DNA from: an uncultured bacterium
Lineage (GTDB): Bacteria > Armatimonadota > Zipacnadia > Zipacnadales > Zipacnadaceae
DNA: 5,532 nucleotides
Direction: 5' to 3'
Assembly (NCBI GenBank): GCA_937928475.1
Contig: CALFVE010000311.1
Location: 1 to 5,532 of the forward strand
The position numbers and the translations under genes were made by a program. Below the pieces are notes generated by a model. That model worked only from the letters and a program-made list of their open reading frames with translations, had not been told where the DNA came from and did no database searches. The first letter of the stretch is position 1. Each line of letters opens with the position of its first letter. Below, one piece after another: positions 3,127-5,532 of this stretch.

Positions 3127-4914
3127 ATGGGTACCGCAACTCACCGAGGCCACGGAGCAACCTCTGCAGTTCTCGCTGCAGCCCTGATCGTGGGTCTGGT
3201 GGGCCTCATCGCGGCCAAGCCGGGGGGGGCGGAGGAGCCTGCTGACAACGACCAGCTCATCAACATCACCGTCAAGGACGCCGACGTCGCCCAGGTACTG
3301 GCGATGATTGCGCGGGCCAGTGGGGTCAACATCGCGGTCGGTGACGAGGTGAAGGGACGGCTGAAGACGGTGACCCTCAATGGGGTCACGGCAGAGGAAG
3401 CGCTGCTCAACATCTGCGCAGCGGCAAACCTGTACTGGCGTAAACTCGCCGGGAATACCTATGTTATCTCCGCGCAGCCCGTGGCCACGTCGGTGCCTGT
3501 GCCCCCGGTTTCGCCGGGGGTCGTCCCGGTGGAGCCGGTCACGCCCCCCAGCGCTACCGCTCCCTCCTCGCCGGCCGGGGGCAGCGAGGTCAAGCCGGGC
3601 GGTCCGGAAGCGCCAGGGCCGGTGGTATCGCCGCCGAGCGTAGTGGTCAGCGGGCCGGGGGGCCGAGACATCGTTACCGCCAGCCTGGAAGTGAAGTACG
3701 TTGACGCCGGGCGCATCGCGGAGATGTTCGGCGGCAGCCGCGTACAGGATGGGCATATCACTTTCGCGACTCCGCGTTCCTGGCGGGGCACTCCTTACAC
3801 GCGCACGCGGATCAACGGGAGCCTCGACCGCACCCTGGGCGGCTTCACCGAGATGTCCGCGCCTGGGGCCCCGGGCGGCGTGGGACGAGGGGCAGAGCAG
3901 TTCCCCGGGGGTATGGGAGGCGGCTTCGGTGCGCCCGGCGGAACCTTCGGAGGCGGAGGCTTTGGAGGCGGGGCTTTCGGCGGTGGGTTGGGCGGTCGTT
4001 TCGGAGGCGGCGCTTTGGGGGGCGGAGCCTTCGGCGGCGGCTTCGGGGGCGGATTGGGCGGCGGAGCGGCCGGCGGGGGCTTTGCCCAGCTCCTGCCCGA
4101 CGGCATGATGCCGCCAATTGCCTACATGCCACTGAACGTACTCATCGTGCGCGGCACCCAGGAGGCTATTGACCAGTTCAAGGAAGTGCTAGCCCTGCTT
4201 GATCAGCAGACCAAGCAGGTCAGTATCTCCACCAAGTTCGTGCAGGTGGAAACCACGCTCGACAAGGCCTTCGGCATTGACTTTTTTGTGGACAACGGCT
4301 CACTGGGCTTCTTCAACGTGGGCCTGGCCCCGGCCACCGGCCTGACCGTGGTGCGCTTCACGCGGGGGCGCTTCACCGCCGAATTGCGCACCCTGCTCAA
4401 TGAGGGTCGCGCCCAGATCATCAACGAGCCACGGGTAACTACTCAGAACAACCTGCCCGCCGAGGTGCAGTTCAGCACCACCATTCCCTACTACTCGGCG
4501 ACTATCACTTACAACGAGTTCGGCTTCCGACAGGTGGACTACGAGGTGGATGAGGTGGATGTGACCAGTGGGCTGTTTGTGACGCCGCGTATCAACAAGG
4601 ACGATACAGTTACCTTGGATCTGCAGCCGCAGGTGGAGGAACAAGTGGGGACCGTGGTCGGACCAGACGGCCAGACCATCCCGATAGTTACTTCCCAGTA
4701 CGTTTTTACGCGAGTAACGGTCGCAGACGGGGAGACCCTGGCCATCGGTGGACTCATCCGCCGGAATGACTCAGTGAGTCTGCACAAGACGCCGTTGCTC
4801 TCGGACATTCCGATCATCGGCAACCTGTTCACAGGCAAGACCAAGACCACCCGGAACTCGGAACTGGTCATCCTGGTCACCCCTCAGATCGTGAGGGAGT
4901 TGCCCAGGGACTGA
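3127..4914 (+). CDS. pilQ: Type IV pilus secretin PilQ
   Basis: This 595-residue protein forms the multimeric outer-membrane channel through which the pilus exits. A signal peptide (hydrophobic core about 14-30, likely cleavage near GGA-35) leads to an N0/STN domain (about 43-115; INITVKDADVAQVLAMIARA), a Pro-rich linker (118-178) and an N1 domain. N1 is split: its first half (182-213, LEVKYVDAGRIAEMFGG) is separated from its second (331-359, AYMPLNVLIVRGTQEAIDQF) by about 117 residues, including a pure Gly/Phe/Ala-rich run at 247-318. The secretin barrel covers about 362-591. It includes LLNEGRAQIINEPRVTTQNN, GLFVTPRIN, VADGETLAIGGL and the hallmark LLSDIPIIGNLF (557-568), ending ELVILVTPQIV. 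There are only two N domains, no AMIN domain and no C-terminal S domain, so it is shorter than proteobacterial PilQ. Context after pilN/O/P favours PilQ over GspD. Confidence 0.95.
   Translation: MGTATHRGHGATSAVLAAALIVGLVGLIAAKPGGAEEPADNDQLINITVKDADVAQVLAMIARASGVNIAVGDEVKGRLKTVTLNGVTAEEALLNICAAANLYWRKLAGNTYVISAQPVATSVPVPPVSPGVVPVEPVTPPSATAPSSPAGGSEVKPGGPEAPGPVVSPPSVVVSGPGGRDIVTASLEVKYVDAGRIAEMFGGSRVQDGHITFATPRSWRGTPYTRTRINGSLDRTLGGFTEMSAPGAPGGVGRGAEQFPGGMGGGFGAPGGTFGGGGFGGGAFGGGLGGRFGGGALGGGAFGGGFGGGLGGGAAGGGFAQLLPDGMMPPIAYMPLNVLIVRGTQEAIDQFKEVLALLDQQTKQVSISTKFVQVETTLDKAFGIDFFVDNGSLGFFNVGLAPATGLTVVRFTRGRFTAELRTLLNEGRAQIINEPRVTTQNNLPAEVQFSTTIPYYSATITYNEFGFRQVDYEVDEVDVTSGLFVTPRINKDDTVTLDLQPQVEEQVGTVVGPDGQTIPIVTSQYVFTRVTVADGETLAIGGLIRRNDSVSLHKTPLLSDIPIIGNLFTGKTKTTRNSELVILVTPQIVRELPRD
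3865..4080 (+). repeat. Gly/Phe/Ala-rich low-complexity segment in pilQ
   Basis: This is an in-frame run encoding PilQ residues 247-318, dominated by GGxFGGG units from imperfect TTCGGAGGCGG-type DNA repeats. It sits at the variable loop position of the Secretin_N (N1/N3) fold, where other secretins also carry Gly/Ser-rich loops. On the minus strand it reads as an artefactual Pro-rich frame. Confidence 0.88.
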
Positions 4915-4944
4915 GGGCCTCAAGACTTATTCGGAGGCTTCGCC

Positions 4945-4980
4945 AGAACGGCACGCTGACTCAGGGTGCCGTTCTTTCTT
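4945..4980 (+). terminator. Intrinsic terminator between pilQ and aroC
   Basis: AGAACGGCAC (4945-4954) and GTGCCGTTCT (4966-4975) are perfect 10-bp inverted repeats. After one G-G mismatch the symmetry resumes with CTG/CAG around an ACT loop. The right arm runs into a T-rich tract, TTCTTTCTT. This is the best terminator in the window and should end the pil operon transcript. It ends only 18 bases before the aroC start, so it could also act as an attenuator in front of aroC. Confidence 0.85.
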
Positions 4981-4983
4981 AGC

Positions 4984-4990
4984 AAAGGGG
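4984..4990 (+). promoter_or_regulatory. Ribosome binding site of aroC
   Basis: AAAGGGG lies 8 bases before the GTG at 4999 and supports this GTG as the start, since the conserved AroC N-terminus (RLRFVTAGESHGP) begins right behind it. Confidence 0.7.
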
Positions 4991-4998
4991 TAAAGCCA

Positions 4999-5532
4999 GT
5001 GTCCCGTCTGCGTTTTGTCACTGCGGGCGAGTCGCACGGGCCGGAACTGACCGCCATCCTTGAGGGTCTGCCGGCCGGCCTGCGGGTGCCTCTGGCCGCC
5101 CTCAACCGCGACCTGGCGCGCCGCCAGCGGGGTTACGGGCGGGGTGGGCGGATGCAGATTGAGCAAGACGAGGTGCGGGTTACGGCCGGCCTGCGCGGAG
5201 GACTGACCCTGGGATCACCCCTGGCCCTGACTATTGCCAACCGGGACTGGCCGAACTGGGAGCAGTCTATGAGGGTCGCGGAGTTCGCGCCGGGGCAAGA
5301 GCCGGCACCGCTGCGTCTGCCTCGCCCCGGTCACGCCGACCTGGCTGGCGCCGCCAAGTTCGGGCACCGCGATCTGCGCAACGTGCTGGAGCGGGCCAGC
5401 GCTCGGGAGACGGCGGCGCGGGTCGCCGTGGGCGCGGTGTGCCGCCTGCTGCTGGGCGAACTGGGCATCGAGGTGGGGGGATACGTGACGGCGCTGGGTG
5501 GGGTAGAGACGCCGGCGCAGCCGGCGGCGGAC
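4999..5532 (+). CDS. aroC: Chorismate synthase AroC, N-terminal half (3' truncated by window edge)
   Basis: AroC converts 5-enolpyruvylshikimate-3-phosphate to chorismate, the last shared step of aromatic amino acid synthesis, using reduced FMN. The visible 178 residues from GTG 4999 show the family signatures. These are GESHGP (10-15), the basic Gly-rich RRQRGYGRGGRM (41-52), LTLGSPLALTIANRDW, RPGHAD (109-114), and ERASARETAARVAVGA from residue 131, close to the family's second signature. The full protein is usually about 360-400 residues, so roughly half is present and the frame is still open at the window end. It lies directly after the pilus operon but behind a terminator, so shared transcription is doubtful. 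Shikimate-pathway genes beside pil operons are a known arrangement (aroK/aroB after pilQ in Proteobacteria). Confidence 0.96.
   Translation, partial: MSRLRFVTAGESHGPELTAILEGLPAGLRVPLAALNRDLARRQRGYGRGGRMQIEQDEVRVTAGLRGGLTLGSPLALTIANRDWPNWEQSMRVAEFAPGQEPAPLRLPRPGHADLAGAAKFGHRDLRNVLERASARETAARVAVGAVCRLLLGELGIEVGGYVTALGGVETPAQPAAD

Noticed and set aside
3795..4106. Minus-strand Pro/Lys-repeat open frame (PPPKPPPK pattern)
   Set aside because: It is the complement of the Gly-rich pilQ loop (GGC/GGA read as GCC/TCC-type codons) and is explained entirely by that repeat.
1..5532. tRNA, rRNA, CRISPR arrays, insertion sequences or attachment sites
   Set aside because: None was recognised. The repeats present are in-frame low-complexity coding repeats or small noncoding repeats, without spacer structure or transposase genes.

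Overview
The window is GC-rich bacterial DNA carrying the distal part of a type IV pilus assembly operon, in the order (pilN)-pilO-pilP-[secretin-N-domain protein]-pilQ, followed by the start of aroC. All genes are on the + strand. A Sec-exported secretin with inner-membrane PilO/PilP partners implies a diderm bacterium. The phylum cannot be fixed from this sequence. The GC-rich, Pro/Gly-heavy style and the link between a pil operon and aromatic biosynthesis would fit groups such as Armatimonadota or Deinococcota, but this is inference with low confidence. A pilMNOPQ cluster next to shikimate genes (aroK/aroB) is well known in Proteobacteria; here the neighbour is aroC.

Layout: 2-340 is the C-terminal end of a PilN-like protein. 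409-1188 is PilO-like (membrane anchor, coiled coil, ferredoxin-like region). 1172-1990 is PilP/GspC-like, overlaps the pilO stop, and carries an NPF motif and a C-terminal HR-type beta domain. After a 146-base gap with an extended -10 promoter candidate and a 12-bp palindrome, 2137-2970 encodes an exported protein. It has a secretin N0 (STN) domain and the first part of an N1-like domain, then a Gly/Tyr/Ser/Arg low-complexity tail in place of a secretin barrel. After a 156-base gap, 3127-4914 encodes the PilQ secretin, with a 72-residue Gly/Phe-rich loop inside N1. An intrinsic terminator at 4945-4980 sits just before aroC (4999 to the window end).

How they work together: PilN and PilO form the inner-membrane alignment complex, PilP bridges to the secretin across the periplasm, and PilQ is the outer-membrane gate for the pilus. 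Every pilus protein in the window carries low-complexity Pro/Gly/Met/Ala linkers or tails, several built from the same ATGCCGGGA-type 9-bp unit (Met-Pro-Gly).

The most unusual element is the 277-residue protein between pilP and pilQ. It looks like a secretin that stops at the exact point where PilQ's own N1 domain is interrupted by its Gly-rich loop, and it ends in a FUS-like (GSSGYG) and RS-rich tail. I see no RNA genes, insertion sequences, CRISPR arrays or credible minus-strand genes.
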